Shown: piece after piece, positions 35,045 to 44,991 of the stretch
Position numbering within the stretch: position 1 is the first letter of the stretch
Layout: each line of letters begins with the position of its first letter
Source of the DNA: Roseimarinus sp035271585
GTDB taxonomy: Bacteria > Bacteroidota > Bacteroidia > Bacteroidales > Prolixibacteraceae
Assembly (NCBI GenBank): GCA_035271585.1
Contig: DATERL010000150.1
Coordinates: forward strand, 1-64,000
DNA: 64,000 bases
Direction: 5' to 3'
Translations under genes and position numbers: made by a program
The notes under the pieces: model-generated
Seen by the model: only the letters and a program-made list of their open reading frames with translations
The model's database searches: none
Told to the model about the DNA's origin: nothing

Positions 35045-38000
35045 ATGATAAAATCAAACGATTTTATTCGGAGTTGGAGCAAATTAATAACCCTAAGAAA
35101 CAACAGGATAACAATAGGTATAAGCCTGCTTATTGCTCTGCTGTTTTCAGGTCAGTTATCAGTTTATGCCGAAAAGTATATTGCTTCACCAATCTCCGAA
35201 TCAGAAAACCTAACTGTGGTCAAAAACAATAACATGACCCAGTCATTCAGCATTAAGGGGCTTGTTACCGATAATAAGGGAACACCAATTCCAGGAGTTA
35301 CCATAGTTGTAAAGGGAACAACCCAAGGTGTAATAAGCGACGGCAACGGGACTTATCAAATCTTGGTTTCTAACGAATCGGCCATCTTGGTTTTCTCATT
35401 CATTGGTTTGACCACCAAAGAAGTACCCATTAATGGTCGGGACCAAATTACCATAGTAATGGAACAAGAAGATTTTAAAGTTGATGAAATTGTTATTGTT
35501 GGTTACGGACAACAAAAGAAAGAGTCAGTTACTGCCGCAATTTCAACAATTGAAGCTGCCGAGCTAGTACAATCGCCTGCAGCTAACATAAGTAACGCTT
35601 TGGCTGGCCGCTTATCGGGTTTAACTTCAATCCAAGCTTCGGGTAAACCGGGCGAAGATGCTGCCGATTTATACGTTCGTGGGGTAGGAACTTACACCGG
35701 AACACAAAGTCCACTTATAATGGTCGACGGAGTTGCCCGCGATAGCTATAACGACATCGATCCAAACGAAATTGAATCAATAAGTATATTGAAAGATGCT
35801 TCGGCCACTGCGGTTTTTGGTGTACGCGGTGCAAACGGGGTAATACTTATCAATACCCGCCGCGGATCAAAAAGCGCCCCCAAGGTAAGTTTCTCGGCAC
35901 AAACTGCCATGATTCAATTCACCGAATTACCTAAATTCGTGAACTCTCACGATTGGGCTACTTTAAAAAACGAACAAGCTTTTCAAGAATATTTTATCAA
36001 TCACGCCAACGACGAAGGTTTAACTTGGGATCAGTTTACAACAAACCGCGAAAACGACTGGCGTAAAGAAGCTTCTTTTGTCTATTCCAATGAAGATTTG
36101 AAATACTTCCAAAACGCGAATATTCCAACTTTGGCCGATGGTGCAATAAACCCATATTACGATCCATATTTCCACCCCGATACCGACTGGCAAAGTCATA
36201 TTTTCAAAAAATCGTCGCAACAAAGCCAATACAACGTAAACATCGACGGTGGTACCGACAAAGTAAAATACTTTATTTCGCTGGGTTACCTGCACCAGGG
36301 AGGCATGTTCGAAACCGATTACATGTCGTTTCCCGACGAAATGCAATACTCAAAAAACCGTTACAACGTGCGTGGTAACTTCGACTTTAATGTAAGCGAC
36401 GATTTCAGCATTTCGGTTGATTTAGGCTCACAATTTTCGAAAATTACTGGCATGAACAACGATGCCTACATGTACCAAAAACGTATTATGTGGAGCAACC
36501 CGCTTACCTCGCCGGGTACGGTCGATGGTAAATTTGTGGTGCCATATCACTCACCCAACTCACAAAACAACCTGATGTACGAAATCGCCAACATCGATTT
36601 TAACATTACCAACAACAGTACTTTAAACTCATCAATAAAAGCAACGCATAAGCTAAACTTCATCACCGAAGGCCTTTCGCTTAGTGCACGCCTGGCTTAC
36701 GACAGTTATTTTGCCAGCCGCTCGGGTGGTGGTTACAGCCCTCAATTGTACCGCATGTCGCCAAATCCAAATGGCGATAAAATTGACCCCATATTATCGA
36801 AAATGAACGAAGACTCTTCCCCATCGTACTGGAGTGATTGGTACCATGGTAAATGGCGAAAATTATATGCCGAAGCATCGTTAAATTACAACCACAAATT
36901 TGGGGCACACGATATTGGCGGATTATTCCTGTTCAATATTGAAAAGAAATTCGACCCAGGCTTGGCATATCACTTACCACACGCTTACATGGGCATGGTT
37001 GGCCGTGTAACCTACAATTATGCTACCAAATATTTGGCTGAAATAAACATAGGTTATAACGGTTCCGAGAACTTCCCCGAAGGGCAACGTTTCGGTTTTC
37101 TACCGGCTTTCTCGTTAGGCTGGATTCCAACAGCTGAGAACTTTTTTCCTAAAAACGATTTCATATCCTATTTAAAAATACGTGGGTCAATTGGTAAAGT
37201 GGGTAACGACAACATTTATGTTGGGAACGTTGCACAACGCTACTTATACCTACCCGACACCTGGATGTATAACGGCGGTTACAACTTTGGAGATTTAAAC
37301 AGTCGCCATTGGGTGGGAGGAGCAAACGAAGGTGTAATAGGTAACCCTAATGTAACCTGGGAAACTGCAACCAAATCTAACGTGGGCTTCGAAACCCGGT
37401 TATTTGGCGAAAAGCTCTCATTAACTTACGATTACTTCAACGAATTACGAATCGACATTCTTTCGTACCGCGGAACTGTTCCAGCAATTGTACAAGCTAC
37501 ATTGCCAGCATATAATCTGGGTGAAGTGAAAAACTGGGGGCACGAGGTAGAATTCAACTGGCGAAGCAAAGTAGGCCAACTCAACTACTGGTTTAAAGGC
37601 AACGCTTCGACCAATAAAAACAAAATTATTTTTAAAGACGAAGCAATTATTCCGGGCTTGGAATACCAATCTGAAACAGGTCGACCAATAAAACAAGGGC
37701 TTTATTTGATTGCTGATGGGCTTTATTCCTCCTGGGCCGAATTGTATGCACTTGACGGGAATGGGAATCCCGATTTATCGAGCCCCGTTTTGGCCACCAA
37801 CTCAAAAGGCGAAAACTACACCAACGAATACGGCGAACCCGTTTATCAGAAAAATTTAGGATACGGTGGCGCCACGCTTCAACCCGGTGAAATTCGAATA
37901 AACGACGTAAACGAAGATGGCGTAATTGACGAAAAAGACCGCTCACGAACCGGAAAAACAACCTTCCCAGAATTATCCTATGGCCTTTCAATGGGATTTG

Positions 38001-38437
38001 ATTATAAAGGTTTCGATATCTCAGTGTTATTTCAAGGTGTTGATGGAGTTGCGCGTTTTGTACAAAACAGTGATTCAAAACATTTTGCAAGCAACTATTC
38101 ATTACAAGAAGTTGATTTATATCGTTTTACTGAAAAAAGATATGCTGCCGGCGAACGGATTGACTTCCCAATTGGAGCTTATAATAAGTCAGCCATTTAT
38201 AATACTTTTTTCCTGAAAGATGCATCATACATCAGGTTGAAAAACCTCGAAGTTGGTTATACAATTTCAGCCGGTTTCATAAAAAGAATTGGTTTCTCAT
38301 CAACACGAATTTATTTAAACGGAACCAACTTGCTAACCTGGGGAGCCAATAGTGTTTGGGGCGATCCCGAAAACCTTGGTAACACTGGTTATCCAATTAC
38401 TCGGACTTACAACATTGGATTAAAATTCAATTTTTAA
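35045..38437 (+). CDS. SusC/RagA TonB-linked outer-membrane importer
   Basis: Full-length SusC of 1130 residues. A long N-terminus with the export helix near residues 24-42, carboxypeptidase-regulatory-like domain about 68-140 (IKGLVTDNKGTPIPGVTI), TonB-box-like DEIVIVGYG, plug with NALAGRLSGL and ISILKDASATAVFG, and a barrel ending LKFNF with the terminal aromatic. It imports oligosaccharides with the SusD 21 bases downstream. It is the only importer of the second locus with the complete N-terminal regulatory extension. Confidence 0.96.
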   Translation: MIKSNDFIRSWSKLITLRNNRITIGISLLIALLFSGQLSVYAEKYIASPISESENLTVVKNNNMTQSFSIKGLVTDNKGTPIPGVTIVVKGTTQGVISDGNGTYQILVSNESAILVFSFIGLTTKEVPINGRDQITIVMEQEDFKVDEIVIVGYGQQKKESVTAAISTIEAAELVQSPAANISNALAGRLSGLTSIQASGKPGEDAADLYVRGVGTYTGTQSPLIMVDGVARDSYNDIDPNEIESISILKDASATAVFGVRGANGVILINTRRGSKSAPKVSFSAQTAMIQFTELPKFVNSHDWATLKNEQAFQEYFINHANDEGLTWDQFTTNRENDWRKEASFVYSNEDLKYFQNANIPTLADGAINPYYDPYFHPDTDWQSHIFKKSSQQSQYNVNIDGGTDKVKYFISLGYLHQGGMFETDYMSFPDEMQYSKNRYNVRGNFDFNVSDDFSISVDLGSQFSKITGMNNDAYMYQKRIMWSNPLTSPGTVDGKFVVPYHSPNSQNNLMYEIANIDFNITNNSTLNSSIKATHKLNFITEGLSLSARLAYDSYFASRSGGGYSPQLYRMSPNPNGDKIDPILSKMNEDSSPSYWSDWYHGKWRKLYAEASLNYNHKFGAHDIGGLFLFNIEKKFDPGLAYHLPHAYMGMVGRVTYNYATKYLAEINIGYNGSENFPEGQRFGFLPAFSLGWIPTAENFFPKNDFISYLKIRGSIGKVGNDNIYVGNVAQRYLYLPDTWMYNGGYNFGDLNSRHWVGGANEGVIGNPNVTWETATKSNVGFETRLFGEKLSLTYDYFNELRIDILSYRGTVPAIVQATLPAYNLGEVKNWGHEVEFNWRSKVGQLNYWFKGNASTNKNKIIFKDEAIIPGLEYQSETGRPIKQGLYLIADGLYSSWAELYALDGNGNPDLSSPVLATNSKGENYTNEYGEPVYQKNLGYGGATLQPGEIRINDVNEDGVIDEKDRSRTGKTTFPELSYGLSMGFDYKGFDISVLFQGVDGVARFVQNSDSKHFASNYSLQEVDLYRFTEKRYAAGERIDFPIGAYNKSAIYNTFFLKDASYIRLKNLEVGYTISAGFIKRIGFSSTRIYLNGTNLLTWGANSVWGDPENLGNTGYPITRTYNIGLKFNF

Positions 38438-38458
38438 ACCATTTTAAGAAGATAAAAA

Positions 38459-40318
38459 ATGAAAAGAAATAGAATAATAAACTTGCTGGTTTTAAGTACC
38501 TTGCTTACCCTATTTACAACAAGTTGCTTCGAAGATTTTTTGGAAAAGCCCAAGGGAGGATCGGTAACCACCGACACCATTTTCCACACAAAAAATCAAG
38601 CACAATATGCGGTTGCCCGCATGTATCAGTCCTGCCTTAGAAGTTATTTGGTTTTTACCAACTCAAACGAATGCGCTCGTCCCGACATACTCACTGACCA
38701 GGTATTTATAACCGATAATACTGCGTGGATTGCCAACAACCTTAACGAAGGAAGTTCATACTACCTGGGAACAATGACAGCAGCAAAACCTGCCGATATG
38801 TATGGTTTTGGATCACATTATCTGGGAATACGAAGAGCTAATCTTGTTTTAAAAAATATCGATATGGTTACCGATGCTAAACAGGATTGGATCGACGATC
38901 AGAAAGGGCAAGCATTGTTCCTTTTAGCTTGGCAACACTTCGAATTATTCCGTTACTACGGCGGTATTCCAATTGTTGACCAAGTATTGGGTGGCGGCGA
39001 AGTTAAACTTACACGTCGTTCGGTTGAATCGGTTGTGAATGCAATTGTTGGTTGGTGCGACGAGGCAATTGCCCTGCTTCCTAACCAACGAGGAGCTGCC
39101 GATTTTGGCCGTGTTAACCAATTGGCCGCAATGGCGCTTAAATCGCGTGTTTTGCTATATGCTGCAAGCCCATTGTACAACACCCCCGATAACTTAAAAA
39201 GTACTATGGGCAACGCTCGCTTTAATAACGAGCGCGACTCGGTGCTCTGCTATCCCAATTACGACCAAAACCGATGGAAACTTGCTGCCGATGCCGCAAA
39301 AGCAGTTTTAGATAACGCAGCCGCTGCAGGCGTTTCACTATACAACACAGGAAAACCCGAAACATCAGGCGACACTTACACAACCATTGGCGACTACGAA
39401 TCGGTTTGGAACGTATACGGCAACCGCGAAATTATTTTGGCCAATACTCAAATTGCCTATAACGATTGGGGCGCCGACGGATCAATTTGGACGCTTTTTA
39501 ATATATCGAAAATATTTTCACAAGTTATTTCGCCAGGAAATCCGTGGGGAATTATGAACCATACACCGGTTGAGTTCGCCACATTGTACGAAAAACGCGA
39601 TGGAACAAAATGGGAACTCGACTTAAACGAAACCGGCGACGATTTACCAGGTTATCTCGAAGATCTAAACCTTGACCCTCGCTTTTATCAGTCGATTGTT
39701 TACGATGGAAAATTCTATAACTCAAGCGTTGGTAGTGCCGAATACTACCAAGCCGGCGATGGTTTTGTTGACGGTAAATTGAATGTGAAAGACCAAGCAT
39801 CGATGGGCTTTGCTATGGAAACCATGAAATTTACCGCCCGCATCGAAAATGCCGATATCAACCACATTATATGGCCTATTTTCCGTTTGGCCGAATTCTA
39901 TTTGAATTATGCCGAAGCAATAAACGAAGCAGAAGGTCCTGGCGGAGAAGCATTGAATGCCATAAATACGATACGCGAACGAGCAGGAATGCCTGCAAAA
40001 TCGGGGCTTGGACAGGATGAATTCCGAAATGCCATACAAAATGAACGAACTATTGAACTGGCTTTTGAAAACCACCGATATAACGACCTGATGCGTTGGG
40101 TAAAAGCCCACGAAACCTTAAATAAAGAATTTCATGGGTTTAAAACAACTGCAAAAGCCGGACTTGGCGGAAAGCTGCTGCGATCATGGGAAATTTCGTT
40201 GTTCATGAACCGCATTTTCCCAATGAAATATTACTACTTGCCTTTCCCAAATTCTGAAATCAGTATCAACTATTTGGGTGGTAGCGATGGTTGGGATGGT
40301 CAAAACCCCGGCTGGTAA
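38459..40318 (+). CDS. SusD/RagB family glycan-binding lipoprotein
   Basis: A 619-residue SusD, longer than the classical protein. Lipobox FTTSC with Cys23 followed by FED. The N-terminal segment LEKPKGGSVTTDTIFHTKNQAQYAV and helices around QALFLLAWQHFELFRYYGG, LKSRVLLYAASPLYN and FRLAEFYLNYAEAINEA are SusD hallmarks, as is the C-terminal QNPGW. It partners the SusC 21 bases upstream. Its long middle region, including the gly- and acid-rich span near 380-450, is larger than in the other two SusD here and may form extra glycan-binding loops. Confidence 0.95.
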   Translation: MKRNRIINLLVLSTLLTLFTTSCFEDFLEKPKGGSVTTDTIFHTKNQAQYAVARMYQSCLRSYLVFTNSNECARPDILTDQVFITDNTAWIANNLNEGSSYYLGTMTAAKPADMYGFGSHYLGIRRANLVLKNIDMVTDAKQDWIDDQKGQALFLLAWQHFELFRYYGGIPIVDQVLGGGEVKLTRRSVESVVNAIVGWCDEAIALLPNQRGAADFGRVNQLAAMALKSRVLLYAASPLYNTPDNLKSTMGNARFNNERDSVLCYPNYDQNRWKLAADAAKAVLDNAAAAGVSLYNTGKPETSGDTYTTIGDYESVWNVYGNREIILANTQIAYNDWGADGSIWTLFNISKIFSQVISPGNPWGIMNHTPVEFATLYEKRDGTKWELDLNETGDDLPGYLEDLNLDPRFYQSIVYDGKFYNSSVGSAEYYQAGDGFVDGKLNVKDQASMGFAMETMKFTARIENADINHIIWPIFRLAEFYLNYAEAINEAEGPGGEALNAINTIRERAGMPAKSGLGQDEFRNAIQNERTIELAFENHRYNDLMRWVKAHETLNKEFHGFKTTAKAGLGGKLLRSWEISLFMNRIFPMKYYYLPFPNSEISINYLGGSDGWDGQNPGW

Positions 40319-40348
40319 TTAAATCGTATCACTTATAATTATAAGAAA

Positions 40349-43186
40349 ATGAGAAATAAACAGATAAGAAATATATTGATGCTTGTTCCATTTTTTGGCG
40401 CTTTAGCCTTAAATGCCCAAAATGGAAATGAAATGGAACAAGTAAAACTCAATAATCCGAACAATGAAACCATTAAGGAGAAAGTAATCGACTATGGTTT
40501 AATGAGCGAAAAAACCTGGCGAAGCACAAGCGCATCCTACACAATTCGCGGCGAAGAACTGGAACGTATGACTTCGGGAAACTTGTTAAACACCTTACAA
40601 GGACGAATACCTGGATTAACAGTTATGACCGGATCGGGTGAACCCGGTTACGACAATCCAAACTTAATTGGTCGAGGTTTAAGCAGTTGGAACCTTACTG
40701 GCAACAACTTATTAATATACCTAGATGGTTACCAAGTAAATTTAAGCGCCATATCTTCTCTTTCGGCACACGAAATCGAAACCGTTACTTTCTTAAAAGA
40801 CGCAGCTTCGCTGGCAATTTATGGAATGGAAGGCGGCAGTGGCGTGCTGAGTATTAAAACCAAACGAGGCATCGACGGCGAAACACAAATTATAGCCAAT
40901 GGACGTTACGGCGTTCAAAGTGTTATCGACCTACCAAGCGTGATGAATGCTTACGATTATACGCGATTATACAACCAGGCCCGCCAAAACGACGGGTTAA
41001 CAGCTCGTTATGCTAACCCCGAACTGTACAAAAACGGGGGCGACCCAGCCCATCCCGACGTCAATTGGTACGACGAAGTGCTTCAGCCCTACTCTTACAT
41101 ACAAGATTACAATTTATCGTTTAGAGGTGGAGGCGAAAATGCCCGTTACTTTGTACTCATGGATTATTCCAACTTCACAGGCATGTACAAAAATGCCAGC
41201 GAACGGAGTAAAGATTTTGGCACAAATGCCGAATATACCCGCTTTAATATGCGCGGTAATGTCGATGTCGATATCACTAAATCCTTATCGGTAAGCGCAC
41301 AAATTTCAGGTATAGTCGAAGACAAGAACACACCTTCGGGGTTTACGGCATCTAAGCTTTTCTCAAATTTAATGGATATACCTGCAGCAGCATTTTCGGT
41401 CGAAAATCCCGATGGCTCGTGGGGGAACAATACCATTTACAACTTTAACCCCGTGATGTTATTAAAAACGGGTGGCGTATATAACGCCCATACGCGTAAC
41501 ATTCAAACCAACTTTAGCTTTAACCAAAAGCTAGATCAATTGGTAAAAGGGTTAAGTCTGGTGGGTGGAATTTCATTCAGTAACCAATACATTGGCTTCA
41601 CCAACAAATCATTCACCAACCTTTCGTACGAACTGTTGAAAGATAAAACCGACTCTCCACTTATCGATCCTGAAGGAAAATACCGTTATGCCGAAATAGG
41701 CTCAATTAGCGATAATATTTCCGACGGAGAAGTGAGCCACTGGAATCGCCAAACATCACAAGTTGGATTTAATTACGATCAGCGTTTTGGTGAGCACACT
41801 TTTACAGGAGCTTTGTTAGCAAAACGCAATAGTCTTACCCACAATGGATTAATTTACGAAAACCGCAATCAAGGCTTGTTACTTAATGCCACGTACGACT
41901 ATGCCAAAACTTACATTGCCAGCTTGTCGGCAGGCTATACTGGTTCGGCCGATTTCGAAAAAGGGTCACGTTACGGTTTATTCCCATCACTCGCTTTAGG
42001 ATGGATTGTTAGCAACGAAAATTTTATGAAAGATAAGCCGGCATTCAATTTTCTTAAAATAAGAACATCGATAGGACTAACTGGCAATACCAACAGCAAC
42101 AACCGCTTTTTGTACGAACAATGGTCAACATCGCACAGTGGTTGGAATTTTACCAACAGTAATACCTGGTATTCGGGCCGCCGCGAAGGTGCTATTCCAA
42201 ACCACGATTTCCGCTGGGAACAAAAAGCAACTGCCAATATTGGTGTTGATGCCGAATTACTGGGAAAACTATCGCTCAACCTCGATTTTTTTACCGAAAA
42301 AAGAACAGGAATACTTGAAAACGCCTCATCACAATTTCCAAATTACGCGGGCTTTCGTCTTGCCAATTTAAATACAGGAGAAGTACAAAACAGTGGTTTT
42401 GAAGCCATAATTGGTTTTAACGATAATGTGGGCGATTTTGAATACTATTTTAAAGGAATGGCTTCGTTTGCCCAAAACAAAATACTGAAGATTTCGGAAG
42501 TTATACAACCACACGATTGGCTATACTCGAAAGGTTACAGTATTAACCAGAACAGAATACTGGTTAACGACGGTTTTTATCAAGGCAACGACTTTAATGC
42601 CGAGGGACTTGTAAAAGAAGGCGTTGTGGCCTCATCGTTTGGAAATCCGGTACCTGGTGATTTAAAATACATTGACCAAAACAAGGATGGGGTGATTAAC
42701 GATTACGATTTTGTTCCTTTTGGTTACAATAACATGCCCGAATTTACTTTTGGGTTTAACCTTGGGTTCAAATACAAGAGATTCGACCTCGATGCTTTTT
42801 TTCAGGGAGTTACAAACAGAACAGTAATACTACCTTTTGAATACACGCATCCGTTTGTTAACAATAATAACATTACTGCTTTTTCGGAAAACGCATGGAC
42901 ACCTGAAACCGCCTCAACAGCTACCAGCCCACGTTTATCAACGCAACTCAATTTTAATACGCAGGTTAATACTGATTTCTACGCACGTGATGGAAGTTTT
43001 ATCAAACTCCGTAGCCTTGAATTGGGCTATTCAACAAAAATTGGAAAAATCGAAAACGTACGAATTTACTTCAATGGAACAAACCTGTTCACCTGGGATA
43101 AAATTGATGATCTCGAAGCCGAAAGGCTTTCAAGTGGTTACCCATTAATGAAATCGCTTAGCCTTGGATTAAAAGTTAATTTCTAA
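40349..43186 (+). CDS. Short SusC-like outer-membrane importer lacking the N-terminal regulatory domain
   Basis: A 945-residue SusC-family barrel. Signal peptide ends LALNAQ; the mature protein goes straight to a plug (IRGEELERMTSGNLLNTLQGRIPGL, VTFLKDAASLAIYG) without the carboxypeptidase-like domain of the other two, and the usual TonB-box motif is degenerate (KVIDYGLMSEK). The barrel ends LKVNF with the terminal aromatic. It lies 30 bases after one SusD and 20 bases before another, so it pairs with the downstream SusD. It may still use TonB through the degenerate segment, or depend on another arrangement. Confidence 0.92.
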   Translation: MRNKQIRNILMLVPFFGALALNAQNGNEMEQVKLNNPNNETIKEKVIDYGLMSEKTWRSTSASYTIRGEELERMTSGNLLNTLQGRIPGLTVMTGSGEPGYDNPNLIGRGLSSWNLTGNNLLIYLDGYQVNLSAISSLSAHEIETVTFLKDAASLAIYGMEGGSGVLSIKTKRGIDGETQIIANGRYGVQSVIDLPSVMNAYDYTRLYNQARQNDGLTARYANPELYKNGGDPAHPDVNWYDEVLQPYSYIQDYNLSFRGGGENARYFVLMDYSNFTGMYKNASERSKDFGTNAEYTRFNMRGNVDVDITKSLSVSAQISGIVEDKNTPSGFTASKLFSNLMDIPAAAFSVENPDGSWGNNTIYNFNPVMLLKTGGVYNAHTRNIQTNFSFNQKLDQLVKGLSLVGGISFSNQYIGFTNKSFTNLSYELLKDKTDSPLIDPEGKYRYAEIGSISDNISDGEVSHWNRQTSQVGFNYDQRFGEHTFTGALLAKRNSLTHNGLIYENRNQGLLLNATYDYAKTYIASLSAGYTGSADFEKGSRYGLFPSLALGWIVSNENFMKDKPAFNFLKIRTSIGLTGNTNSNNRFLYEQWSTSHSGWNFTNSNTWYSGRREGAIPNHDFRWEQKATANIGVDAELLGKLSLNLDFFTEKRTGILENASSQFPNYAGFRLANLNTGEVQNSGFEAIIGFNDNVGDFEYYFKGMASFAQNKILKISEVIQPHDWLYSKGYSINQNRILVNDGFYQGNDFNAEGLVKEGVVASSFGNPVPGDLKYIDQNKDGVINDYDFVPFGYNNMPEFTFGFNLGFKYKRFDLDAFFQGVTNRTVILPFEYTHPFVNNNNITAFSENAWTPETASTATSPRLSTQLNFNTQVNTDFYARDGSFIKLRSLELGYSTKIGKIENVRIYFNGTNLFTWDKIDDLEAERLSSGYPLMKSLSLGLKVNF

Positions 43187-43206
43187 ACGACCTCAATTTA
43201 AATATA

Positions 43207-44889
43207 ATGAAACAAGTAAAATATATAATCCTAATTTTTGTCGTAAGCATTACACTTTGGTCGTGCGAACAGACATTTTTGGACGTAAAAAATGTTGAGG
43301 CAGGCGTAACTGTCGACGATATGTACACCCGATACAACCAGATACAGGGTGTTGTGTGGGCTACCTACAGCTTTTTGCCCGACGGCCTCAACGAGGTGTG
43401 GCGCGAAGCAGCAACCGATGTGGCCGAAGCAACAAGCGAAGGATCGCAAGCACAATTTTTTAATAAAGGCAACTGGAATTCAATTATTAATCCCGATGAT
43501 GTTTGGTCACATAACTTCCAAGGCATTAATCAGGCTAATAGCTACTTAGCTAACAAAGGACAAGTCGATTTGGAATATATAAAAACGGGTTCAACCGAAA
43601 CCGATTCAACAAATTACTTCAAAGCCTTGAACAATGTAAAGTTCATGGAAGGTGAAATATTGTTTTTGAAAGCTTTTTTCTACTTCGAATTAGTAAAACG
43701 ATATGGAGGTGTACCTATTATCGAAACTGCTTTAGAATACGAAGAAACAAGTTCATGGGAAAATTTACAGCGTAACTCATTGAACGAATGTGTTGAATAC
43801 ATCGTTCAACTTTGCGACAATGCTGCAAAAATAATTCCTTCCGACTTATCAAAATACTCGTGGTACGAAGACGGACGAGTCACTTACGGTGCAATTAAAG
43901 CGCTTAAGGCCAAAACCCTACTCTATGCCGCCAGCCCAAGCTATAAAACAGCCGGTTCGCAATACAATTGGGAACAAGCGGCAGCAGCAGCACACGATGT
44001 AATTCAACTCGGTACATACAGCCTTAATTCAACTTACGAAGGTCTTTTCGGTTCAAGCAATGCCAAATCAAAAGAATTTATTTTTACCCGTCGATACGGT
44101 TCAATGAACTGGGTTGAATATAACCAATATCCAATTTCGTTTGTGGGTAGTAATGGAAACAGCTTTACGCCAACCCAAAACTTTGTTGATCAATACGAAG
44201 TAATTAACAACGATGGCAGCTCAAGCAACTTTAGTTGGGATAATGCAACACACACCGCTAATCCATACGCAAACCGAGATCCTCGTTTAGCCGCTACGGT
44301 TATTACAAACGGCACCAAATTCAAGACTACCACTATCGAGACCTTTATTGGCGGCAACAACGGCTTGCCAAAGCAAAATGCCACTAAAACAGGCTATTAT
44401 TTGCGTAAATGGGTAAACACAGCCATCGACCTGGTAAATGGTACTTCGGCCGATCATACCTGGTGTTATTTTCGTTATGCCGACGTTTTATTGAGTTATG
44501 CCGAAGCCATGCTCAATGCTTACGGTCCAAATGCTGATCCAAATGCTTATGGACTAACAGCACTCGATGCGGTTAATATGGTACGTGCCCGGGTAAGCTT
44601 GCCACAACTATCGGAATCGCAACTCAACCAAGAGCAAATTGAACGCGAACGCATGCTCGAACTAGCCTTTGAAGATCAACGTTACTGGGATGTTCAACGA
44701 TGGAACAAAGGCACAGAATATTTTAACAAAACCGTTAAAAGAGTCATTATCACAAAAACCGATTCTGACTTAAGTTATGCCATAAACGATTTAGAAAATA
44801 GAAAATTTGCTGAACACATGAATTGGTATCCAATTCCTAAAGGCGAAATTACCAAAACTGGTTGGGAACAAAATCCCGGTTGGGAATAA
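43207..44889 (+). CDS. SusD/RagB family glycan-binding lipoprotein
   Basis: A 560-residue SusD with lipobox LWSC (Cys20, then EQTFLD). Typical motifs: GEILFLKAFFYFELVKRYGGVPI, ALKAKTLLYAASPSYK, FRYADVLLSYAEAMLNAYG, RERMLELAFEDQRYWDVQRW and a C-terminal QNPGWE. It caps the short SusC directly upstream. The two SusCD pairs of this locus are of different sequence type, so they probably bind different oligosaccharides rather than being recent copies. Confidence 0.96.
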   Translation: MKQVKYIILIFVVSITLWSCEQTFLDVKNVEAGVTVDDMYTRYNQIQGVVWATYSFLPDGLNEVWREAATDVAEATSEGSQAQFFNKGNWNSIINPDDVWSHNFQGINQANSYLANKGQVDLEYIKTGSTETDSTNYFKALNNVKFMEGEILFLKAFFYFELVKRYGGVPIIETALEYEETSSWENLQRNSLNECVEYIVQLCDNAAKIIPSDLSKYSWYEDGRVTYGAIKALKAKTLLYAASPSYKTAGSQYNWEQAAAAAHDVIQLGTYSLNSTYEGLFGSSNAKSKEFIFTRRYGSMNWVEYNQYPISFVGSNGNSFTPTQNFVDQYEVINNDGSSSNFSWDNATHTANPYANRDPRLAATVITNGTKFKTTTIETFIGGNNGLPKQNATKTGYYLRKWVNTAIDLVNGTSADHTWCYFRYADVLLSYAEAMLNAYGPNADPNAYGLTALDAVNMVRARVSLPQLSESQLNQEQIERERMLELAFEDQRYWDVQRWNKGTEYFNKTVKRVIITKTDSDLSYAINDLENRKFAEHMNWYPIPKGEITKTGWEQNPGWE

Positions 44890-44933
44890 TAGACTAAATA
44901 GATTTTTAGTAGTAAGTTAATAAATCATTATTA

Positions 44934-44962
44934 GGGACAGTTTTAAATTTTAGAACTGTCCC
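44934..44962 (+). terminator. Hairpin between SusD and the GH30 genes
   Basis: Nine-base perfect arms GGGACAGTT and AACTGTCCC around an 11-base loop, 45 bases after the SusD stop, followed by a pyrimidine-rich stretch. Likely attenuates transcription into the two GH30 genes. Confidence 0.65.
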
Positions 44963-44991
44963 AACTTACTCTCATTTTTAAATTATTCGAT

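Noticed and set aside
37647..38102. Arg/Leu-rich minus-strand frame of 151 codons inside SusC
   Set aside because: Composition is that of a reverse-strand shadow of a clear SusC gene; no homology recognised.
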